The notes below the pieces were generated by a model, which saw only the letters and a list, made by a program, of their open reading frames with translations, was not told the origin of the DNA and made no database searches. 64,000 nt of DNA. Source: Microbotryum silenes-acaulis. Taxonomy: Eukaryota > Basidiomycota > Microbotryomycetes > Microbotryales > Microbotryaceae. Each line of letters starts with the position of its first letter. Positions within the stretch are counted from its first letter, which is position 1. The DNA lies in the NCBI GenBank assembly GCA_003665825.1, contig QPFY01000009.1, forward strand, positions 930,001 to 994,000, given 5' to 3'. Of this stretch, positions 23,696 to 34,921 are shown piece after piece. A program made the translations under genes and the position numbers.

Positions 23696-25131
23696 TTAAG
23701 CCTTCCATAAATGCACTTCCTGATCCCACGAACAAGTCGCCACCAACCCCTCCTCGAACAAGCTCCAACTCTGCCCTACCACAAACTCCGTATGCCCATC
23801 ATAGATCCTCATCAACCTACCTCCGCCCATACCCGCACTCCCGAACGAACTCGTATTAGGTCCTCCCGCTCCCAAATTCGCCGCGTCAATGGTCCAGATC
23901 CTCGCAGTCATGTCGTAACTTGTCGATCCTAGGACGTTCGGAGAATGAGGGGACCAAGCGACCCTCCTCACGGCGTATTCGTGACCCAACAAGGTGGCAA
24001 CCGTTGAAGTGGGTTGCATAACGGGGACATTACTCGGTGGCAAACGCTGATCATGTCCGGCCATCCGAAGATCGTGAATTCGAATCGTTCGATCAACGGA
24101 TCCTGTGGCGATCAAGTGGGGTTGATACTTGTTCCAATCGAGGGAAAGCACTTCGGTCGAATGCGCCGGAATGGCGATTTGCGCTTGAGCGGTGGAAGGT
24201 TGTCCAGGCACGGTTGAGGGTGTCGCGGCTATGGGGGATCGAGTGTCCCATACTTTGAGATGCCCGTCGGTTGAACATGAGGCCAAGGTCGTGGGTTGGT
24301 GAGGGGCGAAAGCGGCGGCGTAGACGCACGCGGTGTGAGCGGGAATCGTGGCGATCGAAGTGGGACGATCAGGTGTCCACTATGGAGGGGTGCGAAACGT
24401 CAGTGGGCTCCGAAGCAGCAGAGCCGTATTACGAAGGGATCACGCCGTTTTGACGTACAATCTTGACTGTACAATCCCAACTGCTGGTGCAGAACAAGTC
24501 CTTTTGCAGATTGTTCCAATCGACCGAAAAGACCTCTCGGGCGTGTTCGTGCCATTTACGGATGGGGAACTCCTAAGTACCCGAAAGAAATGAGTTGAGC
24601 AATATAACCTTGGTGCATAGTATATGTACGCCTTGTACCCACATCCAATGCGACATCCCACAACTTGACCGAACCATCCCCACTGGCGGTGACGATCTGG
24701 TTCTCGTGCATCTCGGACCAAGCCAGGTCGTACAACCCGTCCTGCGTATCGAAACTATACCCCCCCAAACCAAAACTTGCATCAGTCCTACGTCGAAAAC
24801 CCCGTCCTGAGAGACTGACCCTTTCTCAATCCCCATGCCCATCGCCATTCCACCACCACCCGCACGCTGAGCCCCCACGGGCCCTCCCATCCCTGCCCCA
24901 CCCGTATTGAGAACACTCAGCCTCCCATTGCCGACTAGACCGAAATTCGCTGATCCAGCTACGGCGAGTCGATTAGGGAAGAAGGGGGAAAATTTGACGG
25001 CGTACGCCGCGAAGCTGGATCGCGGAGGTGAGGAAAGCGTCAGTGAGAGTTGAGGGGGAGCAGTGGCGTGTGTGTGTAACTAACCCGTCTGTTCGGCATC
25101 GACGAACTGAAGTGGGGGGAACTCTCTGCAT
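23696..25131 (-). CDS. PEX7: Peroxin 7, PTS2 receptor (WD40 protein)
   Basis: Cytosolic receptor that carries proteins with a type 2 targeting signal to the peroxisome. Five exons: 25131-25085, 25014-24820, 24754-24643, 24572-24459 and 24379-23696; 383 aa, the normal length. Diagnostic segments are G-F-A-A-Y-A-V-K-F-S-P-F-F, A-N-F-G-L-V-G-N-G-R-L, F-D-T-Q-D-G-L-Y-D-L-A-W-S-E, E-H-A-R-E-V-F-S-V-D-W-N, and the last blade T-E-F-V-V-G-Q-S-W-S-L-F. Six to seven WD repeats can be counted, ending W-D-Q-E-V-H-L-W. A Gly/Met-rich insertion follows blade 1, and a Gly/Ser loop lies between the last two blades. All junctions are GT-AG. Confidence 0.93.
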
Positions 25132-25417
25132 CGCTGCAAGGTGAAAGCTGCGCCGGTTTGAGCAAGGAAGAGAGCGTCAGGCTCATCTCATCGTGGTCGA
25201 GTGGGGGCGGCGGCTGATCGGATCTTTCCCATCTTTCACGACAGGTCACGACCCGGCCGGCCGGCCGCGGCCACGCCGAGGTAGCCGGAGTGAAGCCGAG
25301 GCGAACACTCGCACAGTGACCGTCACATCTCGGAAAATCTAAACAACACAACAGTGAGCTGAAAATGCATTTTGATTCCCAACATTCGACATTACAAGCA
25401 AAAGCTTCGACCCCTCT

Positions 25418-28195
25418 CTACTCCTTCTGATGCACCGTCTGTTTCGGCGCCGACAAATTCGCCAAATACTCTTTGAGCCACTGCTCCCTTTTCTCCGGCA
25501 CGTGATCAAACACCAAAAACCTTTTATCATGCTGTGGGAACAAGACATGATGCCAACAAGGGTCAGGGTACAAAGAACTGATGCGAATGTTTGCACCGTG
25601 CAGTGACCCGACTCACGCGTAGCACTTTTTGAATCGCCGGTAGATCGACCTGCTTGGCCATCTCGACGATACTCGGCATCTCATCCTCATCCTCGGAATC
25701 CTCCGCCCCTTCCTCACCCATCACTTTGACCTTATCCAAATCCTCATGCTTGGCCAAACGACCCCAGTGCTCCAGAATCGCCGATTCTTTCAACAACTCG
25801 TCGAATTCGCGCCGCGCTCGATCGGCCCATTTGCGGAGCCAGGCTTCGTAGAGGTGTTCGAGACGATCATAGTCCTTTTCGACGAGGCGAATGACGTGGG
25901 GTGAGTCGGCGAGGCTGGGAAGGATTGTCTCGAATCGCGTCGTCATTGTTGAAGCATGTTGAGCGAATAGATCCTCGACGACCGCGAGTCGCTTGCGGTA
26001 CAAGGTCTTGAGGTGCAGATCGAACAATCGTCTTTGGTCATGAATCGAAAGTGGCGAATCGATAAAACGTGTATCTTTCGAAAGGAAAGGAACCACTTGC
26101 TCCCATCGAGCGTTGTGATCCCGAACCTGATCCAACAACAAGGTCCCGAACTCGCGTTCCCCTTCTTCCCGACCTAGATTTCCTTTCGCCGCTCGGGCTT
26201 GCCTCGACGTCCTTTCCTTTTCAGCTCGAACTTGTTCCTCCCTTTCTCGTAGACTCGCAGCTGCTCGAGCCGCTCGTTCTTCCTTCGTCAACGTCGGTTT
26301 CGTCGTCGAAGTCGAAGTTGAAGCCGGCGCAGCCTTCGATGAGCTCGCTTCGATCGACCCTTGACCCAACAACTTGCGATGCGCCTCGAACAACCCTTCC
26401 CTCTGCGAGGCCGAAGCAACCCCTCCATACCTCGCATCTCTCGCGAAGCTTGCCTTGACTTCACTCCACTGATCACTCAACTTGATCGTCGCATCCTCAC
26501 TCAACATCTCCCTGAACGCCTTCTCGGCCTTATTCGCATCCGCGCGTTTCTTCTCCCCCAAATCGCGCAACCATTGTTTGAAGAATTTCTCCTTCTCCCC
26601 CTCGGTCTTTCCAAAGTTGCGAAACCGAGGGTCCTTGTGGTACTGGCGCTTGAAATCAGAGTAATGAGTTCGGGTCGAAGTGACGGCCGTTTCGAGAAGC
26701 TCTCGATAAGAGGTCAAAGGCTGTGCAAGGAGGTCAAAACGAGGTCAATCCGTGAAAACGCTTTCGCGCTTCATTAGATACCCCACTTACATCCAGCTTG
26801 GGCAATGATCCCTCGGCAGCGGCTTTGGCTTTGGCCGCGCGGATCTCGCGTAGTTTCTCCTTGCAGAACTCTTCAAACAGGTCCCTTCGATCTTTGAGTT
26901 GTTTGACGGCTGTGATGGGCATATGACAAACAGTCGGTTAGTATCCGTGGTGGAAGAGCAAACATGGCGTTGAAACTTACCAGTGTAGCGAGGGTCATTA
27001 ATGAATTTGGGCAGTTCCATGTCCCAGGGAGCCATGGGGTTGATCTCCTTTTCGCCCAACATAGCCTGTACCCGAAAGAATCCTAGCGTCTCAGTAACAG
27101 ACCTTTCCAAGTTCACACCGAAAGAACCCACCTTGAACAACGCCATCCCTTCCTCTGCACTGACGTCCAACCCTCCGAGCGGCGCCGCAGCGGCCTGAGG
27201 TCGTCCGACACTCCTCCCCACATGATCCGGCTGCTGCTGCTGTTCTTCCTGTTCGTGCTGCTTCTGTTGTTCCTCGACTTCCCTCGCCATCTCCTCCGCA
27301 ATTTGGCGCTGCCAATCCTCGTCCTGTTCCATCTCTTCAATGTCGTGCACGACAACGACTTTGGACTTTTTCTTCTTCTTGGGTGGAGCCACGCTATCCG
27401 ATGCGTTTGTTGGAGCTGATGGGACCTCGTTCGTTGTTGTCGGTGCATCTTCCTTCTGCGGAGTAGACTGCTCCTTCTTCTCCGCTGCTTCCGCTGCTTC
27501 CTCTGTCTCCTCAGCCCCACCCTCCTCCTCCGCCTTCCTCTTTCTCCCTGCCTCCCTTTCCCTTTCCCTTTCCCTCTCTCCCTCGGCCTTCTCTTCCCTC
27601 TCCTTCCTCGCCATCAGCTCCTTCACCTCCTTCGGCACAATCCAAACACTCTCCTTGGTCGCCTTATTCGACCAAAACACATTCCCTTGGTTGGTCGTCA
27701 CTTCGATCCAGTCCGTGCCTTCAATCTCGAGCTTGGTCTTGGGTTTCTCTTTCTTCTCCTTCTTCTCTTTCTCCTTCTTCATCGGAACTGAGGATGTGGA
27801 TGCGAAAGGGAAGTGTAGAGGGGGTGGATTCATCATCGGTGGTAGACCGGGTGGTGCGGATGCTTGAGGTGGTAATGGTCGAACATAAGTCGAGACGTTC
27901 GTGATCGGGTTGAACCAATACGGTTGACCCGCGGGAGCTGAATTACACCCAATCACAACACTTTGATCAGCTAGGCTTCAACAAATTCAAAATTGAAGCA
28001 TCCTCCGCTACACTGACCTCTGTGCTCGGTCCAAGGCGGTGGTACAGGAGCGAGTAAGAAACCCGGTGGTGCGAAGGGTGGAGGCACCAGCGGCACCGGT
28101 GTAGCTGATGCTGATGCCGGTCCAGATCCGGCTGGAGCGGGTGTGGCGGTTGGGGTGGGGTTGGAAGTAGGTAAGGTAGGTGGCGGACCTGACAT
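25418..28195 (-). CDS. WW- and FF-domain protein, TCERG1 (CA150) / fission-yeast Dre4 type
   Basis: Six exons: 28195-28018, 27937-27132, 27065-26981, 26909-26791, 26720-25617 and 25531-25418; 801 aa. After a Pro/Ala-rich N-terminus comes a WW domain (P-W-T-E-H-R-A-P-A-G-Q-P-Y-W-F-N, spliced across intron 1). A second WW-like unit follows (D-W-I-E-V-T-T-N-Q-G-N-V-F-W-S-N), then a long Glu/Arg-rich coiled segment and Gln/Glu-rich stretches. Several FF domains begin at A-L-F-K-A-M-L-G-E-K-E-I-N-P-M-A-P-W. Such proteins couple RNA polymerase II elongation to splicing. The two WW, charged linker and FF order could also fit Prp40, but W-T-E-H-R-A-P-x-G and M-A-P-W-D-M-E-L-P-K-F fit the TCERG1/Dre4 group better. 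One 66-bp intron (27131-27066) is free of stops and could be retained in frame. Confidence 0.85.
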
Positions 28196-28650
28196 GGCTT
28201 GGAGCTTATGGGGGGTGGGGTGGGGTGGGGTGGGCACACAAGCGAGCGCTGCGATGCTAGGAAGAGGAAGAGAAGACCGGTCGACGAGCTCGGCCGGCGT
28301 GGGGGTTTAGTCTCGGCTTTGGTAGGCCTAACTCCGAGTTTGCGCAAGCTCTGGCAAAACAACTCTTTTCATTTTGTAAGGAGCACACAAATGCCTCCAA
28401 CAAGAAATAAATTCACCCAATCCCAGCGAGGCCGCATGAGACAGAACTAGTAATTGCAAAAGACTGAAGTTTTACAGGTTACTAAGGCCCCTGTTCAAAA
28501 GTCATCTCTTTCCACCGCGTGTTCAAAGTGTGGAAGAATTCAGCGAATCCCACGCTTCGTTACTCGACACTAGGTTTCCGGTAACCCCCACAAGTTGGTC
28601 AGCGAACAGGTCGAGTCGCCGGGCGGTCCGCACTGGCTGGCTGGGATTTA
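28196..28650. other. Upstream region of the WW/FF gene
   Basis: 455 bp; contains a GGGGT repeat just upstream of the start codon (28205-28232). Nothing else recognised. Confidence 0.4.
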
Positions 28651-28692
28651 TGGGCCGCATTTTGTCGTTTTATTCCGAGTGAACACGCGCGG
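28651..28692 (+). repeat. Left terminal inverted repeat
   Basis: Left end of the 1.2-kb element; the first 24 bases match the right end with a single difference. Confidence 0.75.
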
Positions 28693-29805
28693 CGCAATGA
28701 CAATGCACGCGAGACCGCTTTACAGCACATACCAGACATAACTGACACGCGCCAGACCCTCTGTGACATACCTCGACGCATTGAACACACGCGTCAGCGC
28801 TATCTTTGACCCTCGAAGTAGCATTTATACACTCCTTCGCACTTTTCACTTGTTTACGACCCATTTTGACAACACTCTTTCGCACTTCAGGCGCACTCAA
28901 GCGAGATTCTCACGCTCCCCAGATTTATGATGACACACGCCAGACCACATCTGAACACACACGAAAGCGACTTGAACTCTCCTCCGACATTTCAACACAC
29001 GCGCCAGAAAATGAAAATGATTTTCAGGATATTTTCCCCGGATTCGAGACCCCGCACGCACTTATGATGACTCGCACCAGACTCGATTTCACAACCCTCT
29101 TCCCGCGCTCTGACACTCCTGAGCCCCGGCTTCACACCCCACGCAACCACATGACAATCGCGCGAGACCTCATTTGAGGCACGCCGTGCGTCTCAGATGT
29201 CGCACCAAATTGATGACTGCCGCACGAGATCAAGCTCAGCGAGACTAACGTGGCGTAGACTGTCTACTAATTCTCTAGTACGAGTCTATCATATGCAGAC
29301 ACAAAGAAAGCCTTCCAAATGGAAACTGTTCCTCGCAGCGTCATCGTGTTTCTGGGGAAGAATCACACGGATGAATGTAATGCTTGAGTGATAGCACAAT
29401 GAATGACCAGCGATGATTAAATGGGCGGGGCTGTAGTTGTGGGCTGCCACTCACACGGATTGTTGCAGCTTGAACGAGTGAAAATCCGGGATGCTCGCGT
29501 CGACAGCAACTGCGTCGTACGAGCTCACTGTCAGTCACTGAGCACCAGCACACCTGATGCTGGCCTCATAGCCGGCATACTTGCTGTGGCAATCATTCTT
29601 GTGCCCATCTATGATTGATGAGCCCGGAGTCGGATAGTCTCATACAGCGTTGTCGGATGAGAATGAGGACGGTGAAGGCGAAGCACGGGCGTGCGTGTTC
29701 AAATCCGCGTGCGTGTGTTCAAGTTCGCGCGTGCGTAGGCGTGCGTGTCGTCAAATCGGCGTGCACATCATCAAGCAGCCGCTCGCGTGTCATGATCAGC
29801 GAATC

Positions 29806-29851
29806 TCGCGCGCGTGTGTTCAAATCAAATAAAACGACAAAAGGCGGCCCA
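29806..29851 (-). repeat. Right terminal inverted repeat
   Basis: Right end of the same element, read on the minus strand. It shares TGGGCCGC and TTTTGTCGTTTTATT with the left end, then a GAACACACGCGCGCG word. Confidence 0.75.
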
Positions 29852-30661
29852 TAATTTGTCCCACAGAAATGACTCGAACGGCTTCGCTCAAGCTCGAGCG
29901 TGAACTGTAACTGGCGATTGGACAGAGTGGACGGCTTCCTCCCAGACTTTCATCATTCGTCTAGCTCCTTTGCCACGTAGCATCATCGACAGGGCGTTGC
30001 ATCGCTGCCCGCTCAGTTCTGTCACTCCCTCGACACCCCGCTCTCTCACGACTATCGTCTGCTCCTGCTCCGTACGCTCGGCTTCGGTCTACGGAACCTT
30101 ACCTTCTCGTGACCAGCTGGGGCTGCCAGTCGTTCACGGCCCCAACTCGGGTGAACGGTTTTTATCACACCTTCTCGTGAGTCTCATCGATTTAATCAAG
30201 TACTCCCGCCCATCGTCCCAAGTGTCCCATCCCCCTCCGTTTCCCAAGTGGGGTCGACTTCCGACTCTATGATCCGGGTGGGCTCCCGGCGTGGAGTCGG
30301 AGTCGAGGCGGTGCTAATCATGGTCGGCAGGCACACGGCCGCCCCGGGCCGCCCTCATCAATTCACGTCACACGTCATCACATCCATACGGCCATTTGAT
30401 CGAGGAGACTGATCTCGATTGCTTTCCTTCCAATCAGGTCTCCGACAAGCTTCGTCACTCTTTGACCGCTTCGCTGCACCCATCGCGAATCGATCAGAAA
30501 CTTCCCCTTGGCTCCCACTCGGGTTGAACGAATCTCGTTTGACACGTGTCTACGGACATGACGATCCTCGATCCTTCCCATCCCAAGGTCAGTCACGCTC
30601 AATCATCAAAATCTTACTGTCGATTCTGATGCTCATCATCACGGTCGCCTTGCAGGCCCAA

Positions 30662-32527
30662 ATGGCTCCCACACGTCCTCAAGACGGTGCAGGCTCGGAC
30701 GCCGACCTCGATGGATTGCCCTCGTACAGTCAAATCGCTTCCACCTCCTCACCCCATGGCATGCCCTCCTGGTCCTCTGCCTCCGGTTCAGGCTCGATCC
30801 CTCAGACCATGAACCCCTTCGCGAACCCCTTGACCCCTCAATCGACCTCCAGCACCTATACCCCCGAACCTCTTTCCTCCCTCAACCCTGAAGCACGCAA
30901 GAAGTTAGCTCAAGAAGCGCAAGCTTCCGGTCGATCGATCGACGATTATGGATTTCTACCGCAAACTCCGTCGGGTCCGAATCCTACACCACTTGAATCG
31001 ACGCTTCCGAGTTTCGAATCGGAAGAATTGGCCAGTCGGTTCCCTTATTCGATCGATTCAAAGGGTAACATCTCGACCTACTCCTCCAAACTCAATCACA
31101 ACCCTTCGGCGTTATCGAGGTTCCTCAAATTACATGCCGAGTCACCCCCCTCGCTGACAATTCATCTAAGAGGAAGTCATACCGAAGCGCGAGTCGAACG
31201 TCGCACCGAACAAGATCACCATGGTAAAGTCCGAACAAAGGAAGTCGAAGTTCGGGAAGAGGTGGAGGATTTCGAATTCTACATCGATGCAACCGAATAC
31301 GTAGAACAAGGTCTAGGCGAAGGAGGAGTAAAGGGGTTATTGTACCATGTTGGGGATTGGGAACCTGCTTATAGGGGTGGGAATTGGAGGACGGTCGAAA
31401 AGAGTCGAGAGGAATTGGACGCGACCTTCCAAAGAGGCGATCATGAGTCGACGACGCAACCTGTTTCCTTCTCGGCGACTACGCACGAGACGAACGTCTC
31501 GAGTCATCCTAGGCCGAGCAAGAATGGGAAATGGAAGCGCAGCTCCTTACGCCAGGTGCATGCGTTCTGGCGTCAGTTCCAACAACGTGCTCAAAGCGGA
31601 CTGCCCTCGTTCGTCCATCCCGCGTCTCTGGTGGACCTACAAGACGATGAAGAACGCTCCAACGTTAATCAACTCGAACATCCCGCGGTAATGTTCCGAA
31701 GTCATTGGGTCGATCTCGTCGAAGCCCACGCGAGCGTAGGATACGGATTAACCAAGTCCAGTCGCTTACCTCTCCCCAGTCCTACGTATGATGTTTTGAT
31801 CGAGGAGAGGGAGGAGAGAGAAGGGCAGGTGAGGGAGGTGGTGGAACAGTATTGTCGGTGCCGGAGCGTGTGGAAAGAGTTGAGGGTCGAGAAGGAGGTG
31901 TTTGGGTGGAATTTGCAGCTGTTGGAATCGGTCAGTCATCTACCACGAGCTCCCACCCTCGAATACTCTGGAGTTTTGACCATCTTTCCCCTTTTTTCTA
32001 CCACCCAGGGCATCCGCTCGATTCTGCGAACCGAATACCAACCCCTGCACCCAACCGGAACGATCCAAATCAGCATCCAACTGCGTCCCACCGAGATCCT
32101 CATCCGACCCGAAAACTGGATCTCCCGTATCCTCTCTTCCCCTTGGTACATCAAACTCATCCTCACCCTCTTCACCGTCTACCCCATCCTCTACCTCCTT
32201 TCCTATTTCCTCTCTCATCGATTCCATAACCTCCGCGTCGCGTTCCCTTTAACGAGATGGCGAAGGATCCCAAACCTTTCCCCCAGTGCCGAGATCGAAA
32301 CGGCTCGGTCGGCAGCTCAGGCTTTGAGATCGAGTCGGACGAGGGGGAAAATTAGGGTAGCCAAGTTGCCTTCTGTTTCGGTTTTCGATGACGAGTCCGA
32401 ACCGGGGCAGGTCGGATGGGTTGCTTTGATTGGGGTTGAAGAGACGGAGGCCGTTTCGAGGTGGCAGATGGCTTTGAGGGAAGGGGTGAAGAGGGGTGTC
32501 AGGGGGAGAAAATTGGCGATCATTTGA
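30662..32527 (+). CDS. Conserved-looking membrane protein of unknown function
   Basis: Not recognised. The start is the ATG at 30662. It is preceded by an apparent leader intron, with a GTCAGT donor in the leader and a CTTGCAG acceptor at 30647-30654. Two exons, 30662-31930 and 32009-32527, give 595 aa. The intron (GTCAGT ... CACCCAG, 78 bp) has no in-frame stop, so an unspliced form would add 26 residues. Residues 1-115 are Ser/Pro-rich. The central part alternates charged and hydrophobic strands (L-T-I-H-L-R-G-S-H-T-E-A-R-V-E ... V-E-D-F-E-F-Y-I-D-A-T). Near residue 490 there is one strong hydrophobic helix (Y-P-I-L-Y-L-L-S-Y-F-L-S), followed by basic residues. The pattern suggests a one-pass membrane protein with a large N-terminal domain. 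It converges on CKS1. Confidence 0.7.
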   Translation: MAPTRPQDGAGSDADLDGLPSYSQIASTSSPHGMPSWSSASGSGSIPQTMNPFANPLTPQSTSSTYTPEPLSSLNPEARKKLAQEAQASGRSIDDYGFLPQTPSGPNPTPLESTLPSFESEELASRFPYSIDSKGNISTYSSKLNHNPSALSRFLKLHAESPPSLTIHLRGSHTEARVERRTEQDHHGKVRTKEVEVREEVEDFEFYIDATEYVEQGLGEGGVKGLLYHVGDWEPAYRGGNWRTVEKSREELDATFQRGDHESTTQPVSFSATTHETNVSSHPRPSKNGKWKRSSLRQVHAFWRQFQQRAQSGLPSFVHPASLVDLQDDEERSNVNQLEHPAVMFRSHWVDLVEAHASVGYGLTKSSRLPLPSPTYDVLIEEREEREGQVREVVEQYCRCRSVWKELRVEKEVFGWNLQLLESVSHLPRAPTLEYSGVLTIFPLFSTTQGIRSILRTEYQPLHPTGTIQISIQLRPTEILIRPENWISRILSSPWYIKLILTLFTVYPILYLLSYFLSHRFHNLRVAFPLTRWRRIPNLSPSAEIETARSAAQALRSSRTRGKIRVAKLPSVSVFDDESEPGQVGWVALIGVEETEAVSRWQMALREGVKRGVRGRKLAII

Positions 32528-33017
32528 TCGGTACCGAGATTGACGGCGTGTATTCTGATTAGTGGTAGTGGTTATGTACGCCGTGGCCCAATTGTAACAC
32601 TCGATTCGAGCGATTCAATTTTCTCACTCTCTGCTCATGTTCAAAACTCCCTTTCAAATTTGAGAATCAAATAATTGCGACATGCGAAACAGATATGTGG
32701 TGTCAACTCTCTTGTCCTTGTAAAACGCTTCCTACTTCGTATCTTATTCCTCGTCCTTGAGGGTTCTTCGTGCTTGATGCGTCCGATTCGTGCGTAGCGT
32801 GTGCGTATCATATCGCCTCTTTTTTTTACGTTGATTTTCTTCCATTTCCATTCCTGGTCTGGTCGTCGGTGTGTATTGGATCTCGTGGTGCGATGGTTCG
32901 GGAGGTGGTGTATGTGTGAAGTCTTCCAAGATGCGAAAATGCGTGTGTAGGTGGGAGATAGGAATCGAGGGGGGGGTGGGGAATGGAGTCGAGCGGCAGA
33001 AGTCGAGCTCGACGTGT

Positions 33018-34104
33018 CTAATTGGGGTACCTATCACATGGAACAAGGACGGTGAGTACGTCGTCGTTCCTTACGATGAGGATTAGTAAACGCTGGTGTT
33101 GACTCACTTGATCTGGTAATCCTTTTCTCGCTTGAACAAGAGGATATGCGGTTCCGGTGCTGTGGGGGTTGAGGGACCGTCGTGGAGGAAGAATCAGCCC
33201 CTATTTTTACCAATACTCGCATCGGCGTGGATCCTTTGACGCGAATGAGCCATAGCGAATTCATGAGCACCAGCATCGATAACTGACCATGTCGCATGTA
33301 ATGTTCCCACCCCGGGCTCTGGCGGATGCCCAACCCTCGCCACTCGTCCTCCTCGGCCAGTCGATCGGTCGGGAGGTATTTGACCAGCGCTTTGGGTAAG
33401 ATCACGTGGCGGTATTCGTATTGCTCGTCTGGTGGCGGGCAGGCGATAATCGTTCAAGAGAAGATTCGGGAAACGAGTTGGAGTATGTTGAAGATGGGAG
33501 GAGTGGAAAAGAAGAGTCAGCTCAGCTCGGCGATCGTGAGTCAACACTAGCCAAAGTAATTCATGGGGTCGACGGTCTGTCGATCAGGGAATTCCCCGGG
33601 GGTCGCACATCCATTACGGTGGAATAGTACAGTGATGGCTGTGGGAAACGAAACGTTCCTACACCGCCTCCTTCCTCAGCTGACCCGCCTCCAAGTCATG
33701 TGCGAGCCCGCGCGCCGTGCCGAAGCCGAAGCGCGATCACATACGAATCAACAACGAAGTGATCGCGCTGCACCCGTCGACCGAAAATCTGCTCGCTCGT
33801 CTGAAGTTTGCATCGAGTTTGCATCGAGTTGTAGGAGCAGAAAGGAGGTTGTTGCACGATGTTGATCGTCGCACGCGTCGACTTCGCATGGCGTGCGCCC
33901 CCCGCGAGAGCTCGTTCAACAATCCTCGGTCGATGCGCGAACCTCGCCACACACCACGACCCGAATCGGGATCTGCGCCATCCACTACTAGCCTCCGAGC
34001 TTACCCGAGTACCTCGCCGAGTAGAAGATCGCCTCCGAGTACTTCTCGATGTCCCGTCGTCGTTGCTCGGGGTTGTCCGCGGTCGTACGCGAAGCCTTGG
34101 ACAT
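33018..34104 (-). CDS. CKS1: Cyclin-dependent kinase regulatory subunit CKS1/Suc1
   Basis: Small adaptor that binds the Cdk and recognises phospho-Thr on Cdk substrates. Four exons: 34104-34005, 33428-33288, 33159-33108 and a 13-nt last exon 33030-33018; 101 aa. Spliced blocks are [22 protein letters not shown] (across intron 1), [15 protein letters not shown] and [14 protein letters not shown]. The tail ends I-K-Y-P-N. These cover the anion-binding residues and the beta-hinge ([10 protein letters not shown]). The first intron is 576 bp, unusually long here. The last-exon choice rests on a GATAG acceptor and phase; a slightly longer tail is possible. Confidence 0.93.
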
Positions 34105-34921
34105 GCTTGACGAGTCGCGTGGGGGAGTAGATCTGGTAGGCGACGAACCGAGTCGGAGAGAAAGAGATATCGACGTGCAGGACCAGAAGAAAGAGTCAAG
34201 ATCGCGCTTAAAGAGACCGCAGGGCGAGAAGGGAGTGCCAAGTGGATGGAGCGAGCAAGAGTCGCGAACGGAGGACGTCAACGCGCCTCGGCAGATTTCG
34301 CACGCGTCCTAATTCGTTCTATTTCGCGGATCCTCCTCATTACAAAAGGCGATCTCGGCGGCGTGCGCCGGGTCGGTTATATCCTTCTTTCCTTTCATTT
34401 TCGCGGCTAAGCGCTCCAGTAATGATAATACAAGTAACTGATCCTTTCGTCAAAAGGGAAGGAGTCCTACACTACTACTGGCCTAGCCGGTGTGCCTAAA
34501 TGCATCTCCTCCGATCTCTCCAAAGATTTCTAGGCATAGATAAATGTATGCTGTTCTTGAGATCTATTAGATGAAATAATGATAGAATGGAGCAAGATCA
34601 ACTTGCATCAACACGCGCGCTAGGAAGCCCTTTACAACAAAAGCGTGAGTGTGAAAGATAAAGAAAAGGATCGGTGAGACGAAATGATAGAGAACGTCCC
34701 GAGGCACGGCCAAAGGAAATAATAGGGGTTCCAGAGTCAGCGAGGGAAAAGATCGGTCGTGGGCGAAGGACAAAATAAAGATGTAGACCGGAAAGTATTG
34801 GTGGACTGGATACGGAAAGTATCGGTGGACTGGATTCTACGAAGAGCGGCAACTTGCACTGGCGGAGGGTGCCCGAAAACTTGCTTGTCGAAATCGGGGC
34901 CTAGCTTCGCTGCGGGGGATT
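34105..34921. other. Intergenic region between CKS1 and the first pectinesterase
   Basis: About 800 bp, AT-rich toward the right; nothing recognised. Confidence 0.4.

Larger units (their letters stand above)
28651..29851. mobile_element. 1.2-kb element with terminal inverted repeats, no transposase (MITE-like)
   Basis: The two ends are inverted copies. From 28651 the sequence reads TGGGCCGC-A-TTTTGTCGTTTTATT. Reading the other strand inward from 29851 it is TGGGCCGC-C-TTTTGTCGTTTTATT. That is one mismatch in about 24 bases, followed by looser similarity (GAACACGCGCG against GAACACACGCGCG). A TA dinucleotide flanks both ends (28649-28650 and 29852-29853), as expected for a TA target duplication. 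The interior is rich in repeated ACACGCGCCAGA-like words on both arms, reading inward, and has no open frame resembling a protein. Best read as a non-autonomous DNA transposon of the TA-target type; the superfamily is not established. Confidence 0.7.
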
